This document shows, piece by piece, positions 36,547 to 46,340 of a DNA stretch of 64,000 nucleotides. The DNA lies in the NCBI GenBank assembly GCA_014841595.1, contig JACYUE010000001.1, forward strand, positions 2,794,667-2,858,666. The letters are read 5' to 3'. Every line of letters begins with the position of its first letter. Within the stretch, counting starts at the first letter, position 1. A program made the position numbers and the translations under genes. The stretch is from Oxalobacteraceae sp. CFBP 8761 (GTDB lineage: Bacteria > Pseudomonadota > Gammaproteobacteria > Burkholderiales > Burkholderiaceae_D). Below the pieces are notes generated by a model, which saw nothing but the letters and a program-made list of their open reading frames with translations, searched no databases and had not been told where the DNA came from.

Positions 36547-37062
36547 TCAACTCTCCTTGCCGGTGTCGCCCTGCTGCTTGCGCAGGCTGTCGAGCTTTTC
36601 GGTGTTGCCAAGCACGTCGGTCAGGATATCTTCGAGCTTGTCGTTTCCGGCCAGCTTGTTGCGCAAATCGGCCAGCCTGGTGCGCGCCTCGAGCAGCCTG
36701 GCCAGCGGCGCTACCTGGCGCACCACCGATTCGGGCCGAAAATCTGCCATCTCGCGAAACTGAAGCTGCACGCCGAACTCGCCGCCTTCCCGCGACAGGT
36801 GGTTTTCTACCTTGAAGCTCGCCACCGGCGCCACGCCCCCGAGCACCTCGTCGAAATTGCTCGCATCGACATTGACGAATGTGCGGTCCTTCAGGCGTTT
36901 CTTGTCGACCTGGGGATCGGTTCCGAAATCACCGACCACACCGACCACGAACGGCAGCTCCTTGTTCTCGGTTGCATCGCCGATCTCGACGTCATACGTC
37001 ATCTGCACACGCGGCGCGCGCACTTTCTGCAACCGTTTTTGTACGCTTTCGTTCTTGGCCAT
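36547..37062 (-). CDS. tssB: Type VI contractile sheath small subunit TssB
   Basis: This encodes 171 aa beginning MAKNESVQKRLQKVRAPRVQ. The family core MTYDVEIGDATENKELPFVV GVVGDFG and the sheath-forming FRPESVVRQVAPLARLLEAR are clear. It heterodimerises with TssC. A lipoprotein gene lies 61 bases upstream. Confidence 0.96.
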   Translation of the reverse strand: MAKNESVQKRLQKVRAPRVQMTYDVEIGDATENKELPFVVGVVGDFGTDPQVDKKRLKDRTFVNVDASNFDEVLGGVAPVASFKVENHLSREGGEFGVQLQFREMADFRPESVVRQVAPLARLLEARTRLADLRNKLAGNDKLEDILTDVLGNTEKLDSLRKQQGDTGKES

Positions 37063-37123
37063 ATCGACTCCAGTGGGGAAATGGGATGGCCGGCATGGCC
37101 GGCCACTGGTGAGAAATGCCGCG

Positions 37124-37708
37124 TTATTTCAGGACGTCGAACGGGCTGCCGCCCGCTGGGGCAGGTGCAGGCCGCGACGGCGCCGCCGCCGTCTGGGTGG
37201 ACGGCTTGCGCACCGGTGGGCGCGCGGCCGGTCGCGTACTGACCAGTACTTCTTCGCCCAGACTGGTGCGCAGTAGCCTGGCCAGGTCCTGCGCCTCGCT
37301 GCGCACCGACCCCTGCAGATTGTTCTTGCGGGTCAGGTCGGCCAGTGCCTTGCTGGCCACGCGCAGGCCGCTGACGGCCAGGATGCTGTAGGCCAGCGTG
37401 TCGTTGGGGTCGCGCGCCAGGGCTTCCTGCGCATTGCTGATTGCCTCGCCATACTGGCTCGCGTCGAACCGGATCTGCGCCATGCGCACCCACGGTTTCT
37501 TGTCGACGGGATGGGCCACGCTGGCAGACTTGAGCAATGCAATCGCTTTTTCGTGCTGGTGCGCCGCCAGCGCCGCGTCGGCCTGCACGTAGATGTTCCC
37601 GGACACGGCAGCGCGCGGGGTGTTCGTACTGGTGCCCGTTCCGTCGGTGGCGCACCCGGCCAGGACGGCAACGCCGATCAGCATGGGTAACAGTCGTTGG
37701 CGAATCAT
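37124..37708 (-). CDS. TPR lipoprotein at the head of the type VI operon
   Basis: This encodes 194 aa. The lipobox LAGC follows a short signal sequence (MIRQRLLPMLIGVAVLAGCA), so the mature protein would be lipid-anchored. Residues 40-115 look like two tetratricopeptide repeats (QHEKAIALLKSASVAHPVDK, EAISNAQEALARDPNDTLAY). The C-terminus is Pro/Ala/Arg-rich. Similar TPR lipoproteins occur beside tssB in Burkholderiales loci; its role may be in assembly or placement of the membrane complex, which is inference. Confidence 0.75.
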   Translation of the reverse strand: MIRQRLLPMLIGVAVLAGCATDGTGTSTNTPRAAVSGNIYVQADAALAAHQHEKAIALLKSASVAHPVDKKPWVRMAQIRFDASQYGEAISNAQEALARDPNDTLAYSILAVSGLRVASKALADLTRKNNLQGSVRSEAQDLARLLRTSLGEEVLVSTRPAARPPVRKPSTQTAAAPSRPAPAPAGGSPFDVLK

Positions 37709-37911
37709 GTTCGGCTCCGGTGGATAAACAAGCCACCATTATTCGCATCGGCACCCGTGTGCAGTTGTGCACGGTCAACAGCGCGTGCATTCAGCAAACA
37801 GATGTGGGATCGGTGCGCGAACGGGCGACGCCTTGCGCTGGCGCAGCGTATGCGGGCGGGAAACGGATTCAATCCAACGCTGGCGTTCAAGAAACTGCAC
37901 AGGAGAACCGG
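37709..37911. promoter_or_regulatory. Divergent control region of the type VI locus
   Basis: These 203 bases separate the two divergent arms and must carry both promoters. I see a dyad GTGCA-GTTG-TGCAC at 37759-37772 as a possible operator. No convincing sigma-70 pair and no -24/-12 sigma-54 motif was found. Confidence 0.4.
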
Positions 37912-38502
37912 ATGACCCCAACCCACCGCTGCGCGCTGTTGATGCTCGCGTTCACGTTCACCGCAGCGCTGGCCGGCTGCGGCAACGCCCCGCACGGTTC
38001 GTTCGCCAGTGCGGCGTTGGGCGCGGTGGGCCTGCGCAAGCCGGCCGGGCTGCCCGAATCACAACAGCCGCCCCGTAACGTGCCACTGCGGCTGCACGCA
38101 GCCACACGCCTGAACGTCAACGAGCGCGGCCAGCCGCTGGCGCTCGCGGTGCGTCTCTACAAGCTGCGCCAGAAAGACGCCTTCGAAGAAGCGCCCTACG
38201 CCGCCTTCCTCGACCCGCAACAGGAACGTGAGCGGCTCGGCGCCGACCTGGTCGATGTCCGCGAAATCATGCTGGTGCCGGGGCAGCGCTACGAAGTGAC
38301 CGAGAAGGTGGCACGCGAAGCGGGCCACGTCGGCATCGTGGCGCTGTTCCACAACCCCGCGGCCGGCCATTGGCGCACGACGGTCAGCAGCGTGGAGGCC
38401 GAGCGTAACGGCGTCAACATTGGTCTGCATGCCTGTGCGATGAGTGTGGCCAGTGGCACCGTTAGTGGCGGGAGTACGCTGGGGTCTGTGCGCTGTCAAT
38501 AA
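37912..38502 (+). CDS. tssJ: Type VI outer-membrane lipoprotein TssJ
   Basis: This encodes 196 aa from ATG 37912 with AGGAGA upstream. The signal peptide ends in the lipobox LAGC (MTPTHRCALLMLAFTFTAAL AGCG). The TssJ beta-sandwich pattern is seen in LRLHAATRLNVNERGQPLAL, AVRLYKLRQKDAFEEA and EIMLVPGQRYEV. It anchors the TssM-TssL complex to the outer membrane. It heads the tssJ-tssK-tssL operon. Confidence 0.92.
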   Translation: MTPTHRCALLMLAFTFTAALAGCGNAPHGSFASAALGAVGLRKPAGLPESQQPPRNVPLRLHAATRLNVNERGQPLALAVRLYKLRQKDAFEEAPYAAFLDPQQERERLGADLVDVREIMLVPGQRYEVTEKVAREAGHVGIVALFHNPAAGHWRTTVSSVEAERNGVNIGLHACAMSVASGTVSGGSTLGSVRCQ

Positions 38503-38556
38503 ACGTCGAAAACTTTCCTGCAAGCTAAACATTTTCGGACACCAAGCGAGGCCGCC

Positions 38557-39936
38557 GTGAGCATGCCATCCAAGGTCTTGTGGGACGAAGGATTGTTCCT
38601 GCGGCCCCAGCATTTCCAGCAGCAGGAGCGCTACCACGATGCGCGCCTGAACCAGACCGCGTGCGCGCTGCATCCGTATTGCTGGGGCGTGCGCAGGATG
38701 ACGATCGACCTGGACGCGCTCAGGAACGACGTGCTGCGCATCGAGGAACTCTCGCTGCTGTTCCCCGAGGGCGAGGTGTACCGGGCACCCGATGGCGACA
38801 TCCTGCCGCCCCAGGTGCGCCTGGCCGACCTGCCGCCCGAGATGCAGACCGTCACCTACCACGCCGCCCTGCCGGCGCTGCGCGCGCATGGCGAGAACTG
38901 CGCGATCGGCGCCGGCACCGGCGACGGCTTGCACGAGCAGGAAGACACGCTGCGTTTTTCCCGGCATGACCGCGACACGCATGACCTGTACAGCAGCGCC
39001 GCCGAAGCCCCGGTCACCTATCTGCGCAAGACGCTGCGGCTGGTGGCCGATGGCGACGCACTCGAAGCCTACGAGAGCTTTCCGCTGCTGCGGCTGCGCC
39101 GCGTGGCCACCGGCGGCTTCGAGCCCGATCCCGGCTTCATTCCGCCGAGCCTGTCGATCGACGCGGTGGCCGGCCCGGGCCTGGGCCTGCACGGCGCGCT
39201 GGCGCGGCTGATGGAAAAGCTGCTGGCCAAGGTGACCGCGCTGTATGGCGACCTGCGCGAACCGAGCCGCAACGTGGTCGAGATCCGCGGCGGCGACGTG
39301 TCGTCGTTCTGGCTGCTGCACACGGCCAGCGCCGGCTATGCGGCGCTGGCCCATTACCTGCACCACCGCGAGCTGCATCCCGAGCGCCTGTATGGCGCAC
39401 TGCTGCACCTGGCGGGTGGCCTGATGACCTATTCGCGCAGCTACCGGCTGGACGACCTGCCCGCGTATGTCCACGCCGATCCGGGTCCGCCGTTCGCGCG
39501 CCTGGACGGCATCATCCGCGACCTCCTCGACACCGTGATCTCGTCGCGCTACTTCACCATCGCGCTGCACCACGACCGCCCGTCGTACTACCAAGGCGCA
39601 CTCGATTCGGGCCGCATCACCCCGCAGACCACGCTGTATCTTGCCGTGGCTGCCGACATGCCGGCACTGCGCCTGGTCGAAACCGTGCCGCTGCAATTCA
39701 AGGTCGGCGCGCCCGAAGACGTCGACCGCTGCGTGCTGTCGGCGCTGCCGGGCGTCAGACTGCTGCACGCGCCGCAGGTGCCCAGCGCGATTCCCGTGCG
39801 GCCCGACATGGTCTACTTCGTCCTCGACGTGCGTGGGGCGCTGTACGAGGCCATGCTCAAGTCGCAGGCGATGTCGGTGTACGTGCCCAACGGGCTGCGC
39901 GAACTGCGTCTCGAACTGATCGCGGTGTCGGCATGA
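38557..39936 (+). CDS. tssK: Type VI baseplate protein TssK
   Basis: This encodes 459 aa from GTG 38557 (ATG 38563 is two codons later). The family start KVLWDEGLFLRPQHFQQQER is unmistakable, followed by LSLLFPEGEVYRAPDGDILP. TssK links the baseplate wedges to the membrane complex. It overlaps tssL by 4 bases (ATGA). Confidence 0.95.
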   Translation: MSMPSKVLWDEGLFLRPQHFQQQERYHDARLNQTACALHPYCWGVRRMTIDLDALRNDVLRIEELSLLFPEGEVYRAPDGDILPPQVRLADLPPEMQTVTYHAALPALRAHGENCAIGAGTGDGLHEQEDTLRFSRHDRDTHDLYSSAAEAPVTYLRKTLRLVADGDALEAYESFPLLRLRRVATGGFEPDPGFIPPSLSIDAVAGPGLGLHGALARLMEKLLAKVTALYGDLREPSRNVVEIRGGDVSSFWLLHTASAGYAALAHYLHHRELHPERLYGALLHLAGGLMTYSRSYRLDDLPAYVHADPGPPFARLDGIIRDLLDTVISSRYFTIALHHDRPSYYQGALDSGRITPQTTLYLAVAADMPALRLVETVPLQFKVGAPEDVDRCVLSALPGVRLLHAPQVPSAIPVRPDMVYFVLDVRGALYEAMLKSQAMSVYVPNGLRELRLELIAVSA

Positions 39937-40697
39937 GCGCGTTCATCGAGCGCCGCGCCGCGCCCAAAGGCGATACGGGCGAGCACGCCACCCGCACGCA
40001 ACGCCTCAGCGACATCATGTACGAGGGGTTCTACGCGCTGTTCCTGCTCAAGACCGGGTGCGGGCCGCAGGACAAGGTCGCGTTTGCCGACAACATGACG
40101 AGCTTTCTGATGGACGTCGACCGCAATGCCAAGGCACTGGGGATCGCGGCCGACGACATCCTGGCCGCCAAGTACGCATTCTGCTCGGCGGTCGACGAAA
40201 TCATCCTGCGCTCGACCTTCGACGTGCGCGACGCATGGGAGACCCGGCCCCTGCAGCTGCGGGTGTTCGGCGACCAGCTCGCGGGCGAGCATTTCTTCCA
40301 CCGGCTCGACGACCTGCGCGCGCGCGGGGCACAGCAGGTCGAGGCGCTCGAGGTTTTCCATATGTGCCTGCTGCTGGGTTTCCAGGGCCGTTACGCGCTC
40401 GACGGCAAGGACAAGCTCGACTACCTGGTGGCGCGCCTGGGCGACGAGATCGCCCGCATGCGCGGCCGGACGCGGGGCTTCGCGCCGCATGCCGAACGGC
40501 CGGACCAGGTGGTCAACCGCGTGCGCAGCGACCTGTCGCTGTGGGTGCTGGGCGCGGTGTTTACGGTGGCCGGGCTGGGCGCGTACGTGGGCTTCCGGAC
40601 CGTGCTGGGCAACGACACCGGCTATGCGCTGGCACATTACAACGATCTGGTGACGCTGCCGCCGAGAGCGGCGAACGTGACGATCACATTGCCGTAA
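39933..40697 (+). CDS. tssL: Type VI membrane complex protein TssL (DotU), without OmpA domain
   Basis: This encodes 254 aa starting MSAFIERRAAPKGDTGEHAT. The cytoplasmic DotU domain is clear (YEGFYALFLLKTGCG, YAFCSAVDEIILRS, EFFHRL-like EHFFHRLDDLRARG). A single transmembrane helix follows near residues 203-222 (LWVLGAVFTVAGLGAYVGF), with about 30 periplasmic residues after it. The peptidoglycan-binding OmpA domain fused to many TssL proteins is missing here, but a separate OmpA-domain gene is adjacent. Confidence 0.93.
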   Translation: MSAFIERRAAPKGDTGEHATRTQRLSDIMYEGFYALFLLKTGCGPQDKVAFADNMTSFLMDVDRNAKALGIAADDILAAKYAFCSAVDEIILRSTFDVRDAWETRPLQLRVFGDQLAGEHFFHRLDDLRARGAQQVEALEVFHMCLLLGFQGRYALDGKDKLDYLVARLGDEIARMRGRTRGFAPHAERPDQVVNRVRSDLSLWVLGAVFTVAGLGAYVGFRTVLGNDTGYALAHYNDLVTLPPRAANVTITLP

Positions 40698-40732
40698 AGC
40701 GTGAACGAACCCGGCCGTGAGGCCGGGGCGCT

Positions 40733-41512
40733 TTACTGGAGTACCTTGAACTCGATGCGCCGGTTGCGCGCCTTCCCTTCCGGCGTGCGGTTGTCCGCCA
40801 CCGGCCGGTCTGGCCCCTCGCCGGACACCGCGATCGAGTCGGCCGCAATGCCCTGGGCCACCACATATGCCTTGACTGCTTCGGCCCGCGCCTGGCTCAG
40901 TGACAGGTTGCCGGCGCGCGAACCGGCGTTGTCGGTGTGGCCGATGACGCCGACCTTGACGCCCTTGATCTTGCGCAGCGCGACGGTCATCCCGTCCAGC
41001 ACGGCGATGCCGGTAGGCGTCAGTGTCGCCTTGCCCGATTCGAATTCGATGATGCGGTCGGCCAGCGCCGCATCGAGTACCACCTGCTGCGACACCTGGA
41101 CCCGCAAGCCGTTGTTGACGGTATAGGTGGGATTCAGGCTCGCCGCGATATCGCCCGCGATCTTCTGACGCTGCTCCTCGCTGGCCACATCGCCGCGCAT
41201 GCTGACGCTGTTGCCGTCGATGTGCAGCTGGCCGCCTTTCACCAGGCGCAGGTTCGGACCGATCAGCCGGCCGACATACGTGTTCCAGTTGGCGGGCGTC
41301 GACACGGTGCCGACCGACAGCTGGTCGACCACACGCGCGGCGCCGTAGACGCCGCGCAGGCGTTCCAGCAGCGCGGACTTAGTCGCCTCGTCGGCCACGG
41401 TGCCGGTCACCAGCACCGGGGCGTCGGCCTGGGTCTGGGCCTGCGCTGCGCCGTGCTGCAGGCCCGCCAGGCCGGTCAGGCACAACCTCAGGATCAGTGT
41501 GCGAAGTATCAC
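40733..41512 (-). CDS. Exported OmpA-domain protein of the type VI locus (TagL-like)
   Basis: This encodes 259 aa from GTG 41512. A signal peptide ends near GAAQAQTQA. A BON-like region (VTGTVADEATKSALLERLRG) precedes the C-terminal OmpA-like domain with VGVIGHTDNAGSRAGNLSLS and the peptidoglycan-binding end GKARNRRIEFKVL. It probably supplies the cell-wall anchor that TssL lacks. The gene is 2 bases downstream of tagF on the minus strand and converges with tssL. Confidence 0.85.
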   Translation of the reverse strand: MILRTLILRLCLTGLAGLQHGAAQAQTQADAPVLVTGTVADEATKSALLERLRGVYGAARVVDQLSVGTVSTPANWNTYVGRLIGPNLRLVKGGQLHIDGNSVSMRGDVASEEQRQKIAGDIAASLNPTYTVNNGLRVQVSQQVVLDAALADRIIEFESGKATLTPTGIAVLDGMTVALRKIKGVKVGVIGHTDNAGSRAGNLSLSQARAEAVKAYVVAQGIAADSIAVSGEGPDRPVADNRTPEGKARNRRIEFKVLQ

Positions 41513-41513
41513 G

Positions 41514-42461
41514 TCAGGCTCCGATGAAGGTTGTCATGAACAGCGTGCGCGCCAGCGCCAGCGGCAGGTCGGGCTGGGCCAGCTGGCTGGCCAGCGCGCG
41601 CACGTCGAGCTCGAGCTGCAGCTGCTCGTCGATCCAGGCCGTGTGCTGCAGGCGCACCTGCAGGTCGGCGCCTACCAGCGGATCGATCATGGCGCGCAGC
41701 GTGTCGGCCAGCGCGGCGCAAAAGCCCACCACCAGCACCGGCCGCCCGTCCTGGTGCGTGATGAACAGCGCCAGGTCGAACCCGGCGCGCCGCAGGAATG
41801 GCGCGATCAGTCCGAGCCAGAACGCCGCCACCGGATAGCGCGCCGCCGGGTCGGCCGGCAGCGGCAGCACGAGACTCTTGTCGAGCGTGCGGGGCGGGCT
41901 GCGCATCACGGGCTGCAGCAGCAAACCGAGCGCCAGCACCAGCCGCGCGACACCGCAGTTGCCCAGCAGCGCGTCGAGCGAACCCACCGTGCCGGCGTCG
42001 ATCCAGGCCGGGCAGGCGCCCACATCCCCCAGGCCAATCGCGCTGTCGGCGATCGCCTGCAGCGACGCCGTGGGATCGGCATCTGCCAGCACGTTCGGGC
42101 AGATCTCCTGCAAAAACGTCCACAGCGGGGCAAAAGCGACGGGACAGTGCGCCACGAACGCGGCCGGATCGGCCACCGTCAGCGTGCGCGTGGCCAGAAA
42201 CGGAAAGCGCCGGCCCGACTGGTCGCGGCTGGCCAGCAGATGCCCGGCCACAGCATGGTGGCGCGCCGGGCCGACGAGGGCGAAGCTCACCGGCGCCATG
42301 GCGTCGTAGTGCACCCGCCAGCGCGCATCGGACGGCAGCAGGGTCATCACCTGCGCCAGCCAGGCGTCGAGCATCCCGATCGTGGCCGGTTCGTGCGCCA
42401 GCTTGACGAAGTCGGCGCGCGCGGGCAGCTTGCCGAAGTAACCGATCCGGTCGGCGCGCAT
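41514..42461 (-). CDS. tagF: Type VI associated protein TagF (ImpM, DUF2094)
   Basis: This encodes 315 aa from ATG 42461, whose first base is the last base of the tssM stop (TGATG). The N-terminus MRADRIGYFGKLPARADFVK is the ImpM signature, followed by WLAQVMTLLP and FALVGPARHHAVAGHLLASR DQSGRRFP. In Pseudomonas and Agrobacterium TagF represses the system post-translationally, in some cases by binding Fha; no fha gene is in the window. Confidence 0.9.
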   Translation of the reverse strand: MRADRIGYFGKLPARADFVKLAHEPATIGMLDAWLAQVMTLLPSDARWRVHYDAMAPVSFALVGPARHHAVAGHLLASRDQSGRRFPFLATRTLTVADPAAFVAHCPVAFAPLWTFLQEICPNVLADADPTASLQAIADSAIGLGDVGACPAWIDAGTVGSLDALLGNCGVARLVLALGLLLQPVMRSPPRTLDKSLVLPLPADPAARYPVAAFWLGLIAPFLRRAGFDLALFITHQDGRPVLVVGFCAALADTLRAMIDPLVGADLQVRLQHTAWIDEQLQLELDVRALASQLAQPDLPLALARTLFMTTFIGA

Positions 42462-45400
42462 CACTGGCCTCCCGTACTGGCCAGTGCAGGCGCCGCCGCA
42501 TCGAAGCGGCCAACGATTGCCGGCGGCAGGCGCATGCCACGAAAACCCTGGCCCTGGGCCTGCCCGCCCCCGCCTCCGCCCGCCTGCGGACTGCTGACGA
42601 TCTTCAGGTCCACCGCCACCGTCACATTGTTGCTGCTCCAGCGCAGCTCGAACACGCCGTCGTCCTTCTTGGTGCGCTGCGCCGACTCGAACAGGCGCTG
42701 CAGGCCGAACTGGCCCGGCTGGTTGAACAGTTCCACCGTGCGGCCATCGAACGTCACGGCCGACACGCGTGCCCCCGATACGCCCTGCGGCCCCGGATGC
42801 ACCATATTGCTCCAGCTGGCCGGGGTGTTGCGGTAACGGAGTTGCTGGCCATCGATCTCGAGCGTGTATTCGAGCGTGCCGGGCGCCGTGAGCGGCAGTA
42901 CCTGGAACACGGTCTGCGCCACCGTGCCGGCCGCCACGCCGTTGTTCGACAGCGGCGCGATCCAGGCCGGGAACGCGGCCACCGCCTGCGGCGCGAGCGA
43001 AATGCCGATGTCGGCCCAGGTGCGCGCGGCCAGCACGTCGCCGCGCCGCACCACGAGCGGGCCCATGGCCGTGCCCACGAATTTGGCCACCGCGCCGTCG
43101 GGCCCGAACACCTGGCCGATCTCGCCCGGCGTGGCCTCGATGCTTGCGCCTTGCGCGAACGGATACTTGGCCGCCAGCGTGCGCGTGAACGGCTCGACGA
43201 CCTGCGCCTGCCAGGTCTTGTTGATCTCGGCCTCGGACGGCAGCACGATCATCGCGAAGGTCTGCGTCAGCGGCCGCACGAGCAGTGGCCGCAGCGCGCT
43301 TTTCTGGCTCTCGCTCATCCCGGTGAGCATCTGCTCGTCGACGTAGCGCAGCGCCTCGGCCAGTTCCGAGCCGGTCCCTTCGAGTGTCTGCTGCATGAAC
43401 TGCTTGGCGCCCGGCCCCGGGTCGCCCTGGTTCTTCAGCGTATTCAGGCGCGTGCGCAGGCGCGACAGCGCGTCGAGGTAGCCCGTCATCAGCGATGCCT
43501 CCTTCTCCTTCGCGCCAACCAGGCGCGCCACGCCGGCAAATTCGCGGCCGATCGGGCCGGCGCTTTGCGGCCCGCCGGTCAATTCGGCCGGGTCGATGGC
43601 GTCGGCCAGCGTGCGTGCATCGGACGGCGCCCGGCGCAGGATCTTCTGCTTGATCCACTCGGCGACGCCCCGTTCGGTCTTGCTCGCAGGCTGGCGCAAC
43701 CCGCCCGGATTGTCCCAGGCGGTCTCTTCATGGATCGTGCGCAGCAGCCTGGCGATGGGCGACGTCTGCGGGTCGCCCAGCCGATTCATCGCCTGCACGC
43801 TGGCGTCGAAGCCGCGCAGGTCGGTGATCGCCACGCCCTGCACGAACTTGACCCATTCGCGTGCATAGTCAGCCTTGTACAGGTCGATCAGCGCCTTCTG
43901 GATCTGCTCCGGGCTGCCCTCGAGCGTCAGGTCGTCACGCGCCGTGGTCTTGAGCACCCAGTCGACGGTATTGAGTTCGCGGTTCGAGGCCTCGCGGATC
44001 GCGCCCAGCACGAACTTGTCCCACGCCGCGCGGGTGAACGCGCCGCTGACCGCGTGGCTGCCGGCCACCAGCGCGCTGTCCTGTTCGCCGACGATGCGCG
44101 CCACCGTCACCGCCGGGAAGCGCGTGGCTGCGCGCGTGCGGATGTCGGCGTACACGCGCTCGCGCGCCGGCGTGCCGCGCACCACGCGGCGCAGGTGCTC
44201 GCGCGTAGTGTCGAGCAGGCCCAGCTTGAGCGTCATCTGTGGCCAGGCCGGGTCATCGATATTAGCCAGGTGGAAGCTGAGCAGGCGTTCGGCGCTGCGG
44301 ATCATCTGCTCGCGCGGCATCGCGCCGCGGTGCGCTTCCAGCCAGCCGCGCCAGTAGCGCGTGAGCTGGTCGTTCAGGTGCCCCGGCTCGGCGTGCGTTT
44401 TATCGCCCAGCATCAGGTAGGTCTTGAGCGCGTTGTAGGCGTCGCCGACGCTGGTGGGCGACGCGTCCTGATACGGCTGGCCGGGCCGGACCGCCGGCGT
44501 GGCCGCCTGGCGCGCCGGATCGAGGCTGGCCGCATTGTTGTTCACTTCCGTCAGCATGATCTCGAGCGCGCCGGTCACCGGTTCGACCATCACCGCGCGC
44601 ACGCCGGCAAAGTATTCGTCGCGCAGCTTGCGCGACAGCTGCCCGCCCTGGTACAGGCCGAAGCCCAGCGCCCACGGCTTGTCCTGGCTGTAGCCATCGA
44701 GCAGCTCGATGCGGTCCTGCAGGATGTCGAGCGCTTCTAGCCGCGACTGCAGGTCGATGCGGCCAGCCTGCAGCCTCGTCACCTTGTCGAGGTCGGCCTG
44801 CACATTGGCCACCAGCTGGCGGTTGCCCATGTAGGCCCAGGACCAGCCCCCCATCGCGCAACCCAGCAGAATCGTGGCCGCGAAAAACACACCCAGCTTC
44901 CAGCGCGCCGCCGCCGGATGCGTGTAGCGCCTGACCAGGTCGCGGTCGGCGAAGATCACCTTGCGAAACAGGTCCAGCAAAAAGTAGCCCGACTGCCCGG
45001 CTGCCGGCTCGGCCACCGCGCCTTCACGATTGCCCAGCGCCAGATCGAAGCGGCTGGCCACGCGCTGGCTCGACAGGTCTTGCACGCTGCCTTCCTGCAG
45101 CGCGCTGGTGAAGTAAAAGCCGCGAAACACGGGTTTGAACTGGTAGGTGTTTTCGTCGAACAGCGTGGCCAGAAAGGCGCGCAGCGGCGTTCTGATCGCC
45201 GCAAATTCGAGGGGGAACGTGAACACGCCGGGGCGCATCAGGGTGCTGCGGTTGGCGCCCATGCCGGCCAGGCTCATTTCTTTCAGGCCATCGACGAGCG
45301 CTTCGAACTCGTCGTCAAAAAAGGCCAGCACGTCCTGCGGCGCACTGCGGCGGTTATAGCGCAGCGTGGCGCCCCAGATGCGCTCGCGCTCGGCCCGTTC

Positions 45401-46222
45401 GCTGCCATGGAAAAAGTCCACGAAGCCCGCCACCAGGTCGACCTTGGTAAACACGACATACACGGGCGGATGCACGCCCAGGCGCTCGGTCAGCTCCTGC
45501 ATGCGGGTGCGCAGGTTCTTGGCCAGTTCGTGCGATGCCGTGGCCGGGCCGGCCATCAGTTCGGCCACGCTGACCGCGATCAGGATGCCGTTGACCGGGG
45601 CACGGTGGCGATGGCGGCGCAGCAGGTCGAGAAAACCGAACCACTCGTCGCGATCGTCTTCCTGCACGGAATAGCGCCCGGCCGTGTCGAGCAGGATGCC
45701 GTCGGTGGTAAAGAACCAGTCGCAATTGCGGGTCCCGCCCACACCCTGGACCGCCTTGTTGCCGGGGATCGGAAACGTCAGCCCCGAGCGCACGATGGCG
45801 CTGCTCTTGCCGGCCGCCGGGTTGCCGATGACCATATACCACGGCAGTTCGTACAGCGCCGCCGCGCCCCGCGTCAGGCCCAGCTTGGACGTCTTGATGG
45901 TGCTGACCGCATCGAGCAGATTCTTGCGCAGCACGGCAACGTCGCCCTTGCCGTTGTCGTCCATCGCATCGTCCGTGGCGTGACCACCGGCCTCGCCCTC
46001 GGCGATGGCCGACGCTAGCCGGGCGCCTTCGCGCGCGCGCCAGGCGCGCCGGATCATCCAGCCGGCGCCCCAGCAACCAAGCAAGGCCAGGCCCACGATG
46101 GCGGCCCAGACGATGGCGATGTCCAGCGCCACGGCGCCAAGCACCAGCAGCGCCGCGATGGCGAGCACACCGATCAGGATCAGCATGCGGCTGCTGGTCA
46201 GGAAGTTCCAGAATCGCGCCAT
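42461..46222 (-). CDS. tssM: Type VI membrane complex protein TssM (IcmF)
   Basis: This encodes 1,253 aa starting MARFWNFLTSSRMLILIGVL. Two N-terminal transmembrane helices (about 13-60) are followed by a cytoplasmic domain with a Walker A motif GNPAAGKSS (about 133-141). A third helix lies near residue 440 (FFAATILLGCAMGGWSWAY). The large periplasmic part includes the conserved DUF1215 and C-terminal beta domain. TssM spans the envelope and binds TssJ and TssL. It is coupled to tagF by overlapping stop and start. Confidence 0.95.
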   Translation of the reverse strand: MARFWNFLTSSRMLILIGVLAIAALLVLGAVALDIAIVWAAIVGLALLGCWGAGWMIRRAWRAREGARLASAIAEGEAGGHATDDAMDDNGKGDVAVLRKNLLDAVSTIKTSKLGLTRGAAALYELPWYMVIGNPAAGKSSAIVRSGLTFPIPGNKAVQGVGGTRNCDWFFTTDGILLDTAGRYSVQEDDRDEWFGFLDLLRRHRHRAPVNGILIAVSVAELMAGPATASHELAKNLRTRMQELTERLGVHPPVYVVFTKVDLVAGFVDFFHGSERAERERIWGATLRYNRRSAPQDVLAFFDDEFEALVDGLKEMSLAGMGANRSTLMRPGVFTFPLEFAAIRTPLRAFLATLFDENTYQFKPVFRGFYFTSALQEGSVQDLSSQRVASRFDLALGNREGAVAEPAAGQSGYFLLDLFRKVIFADRDLVRRYTHPAAARWKLGVFFAATILLGCAMGGWSWAYMGNRQLVANVQADLDKVTRLQAGRIDLQSRLEALDILQDRIELLDGYSQDKPWALGFGLYQGGQLSRKLRDEYFAGVRAVMVEPVTGALEIMLTEVNNNAASLDPARQAATPAVRPGQPYQDASPTSVGDAYNALKTYLMLGDKTHAEPGHLNDQLTRYWRGWLEAHRGAMPREQMIRSAERLLSFHLANIDDPAWPQMTLKLGLLDTTREHLRRVVRGTPARERVYADIRTRAATRFPAVTVARIVGEQDSALVAGSHAVSGAFTRAAWDKFVLGAIREASNRELNTVDWVLKTTARDDLTLEGSPEQIQKALIDLYKADYAREWVKFVQGVAITDLRGFDASVQAMNRLGDPQTSPIARLLRTIHEETAWDNPGGLRQPASKTERGVAEWIKQKILRRAPSDARTLADAIDPAELTGGPQSAGPIGREFAGVARLVGAKEKEASLMTGYLDALSRLRTRLNTLKNQGDPGPGAKQFMQQTLEGTGSELAEALRYVDEQMLTGMSESQKSALRPLLVRPLTQTFAMIVLPSEAEINKTWQAQVVEPFTRTLAAKYPFAQGASIEATPGEIGQVFGPDGAVAKFVGTAMGPLVVRRGDVLAARTWADIGISLAPQAVAAFPAWIAPLSNNGVAAGTVAQTVFQVLPLTAPGTLEYTLEIDGQQLRYRNTPASWSNMVHPGPQGVSGARVSAVTFDGRTVELFNQPGQFGLQRLFESAQRTKKDDGVFELRWSSNNVTVAVDLKIVSSPQAGGGGGGQAQGQGFRGMRLPPAIVGRFDAAAPALASTGGQ

Positions 46223-46340
46223 GGCGGGGCCCAGGTCCGTTGAAAAAAGAGTCTCACAGGAAATGCTCGCACGCGCATGGCTGCCGTCGCTTGAGCGGGC
46301 GCAACACGGTGGACTTGGTGCATCGCCGGCGCCCGCAGGC

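Noticed and set aside
41509..43658. Open frames extending tagF upstream into tssM
   Set aside because: The extra codons lie inside tssM in another frame. The ImpM signature starts at ATG 42461, which overlaps the tssM stop.
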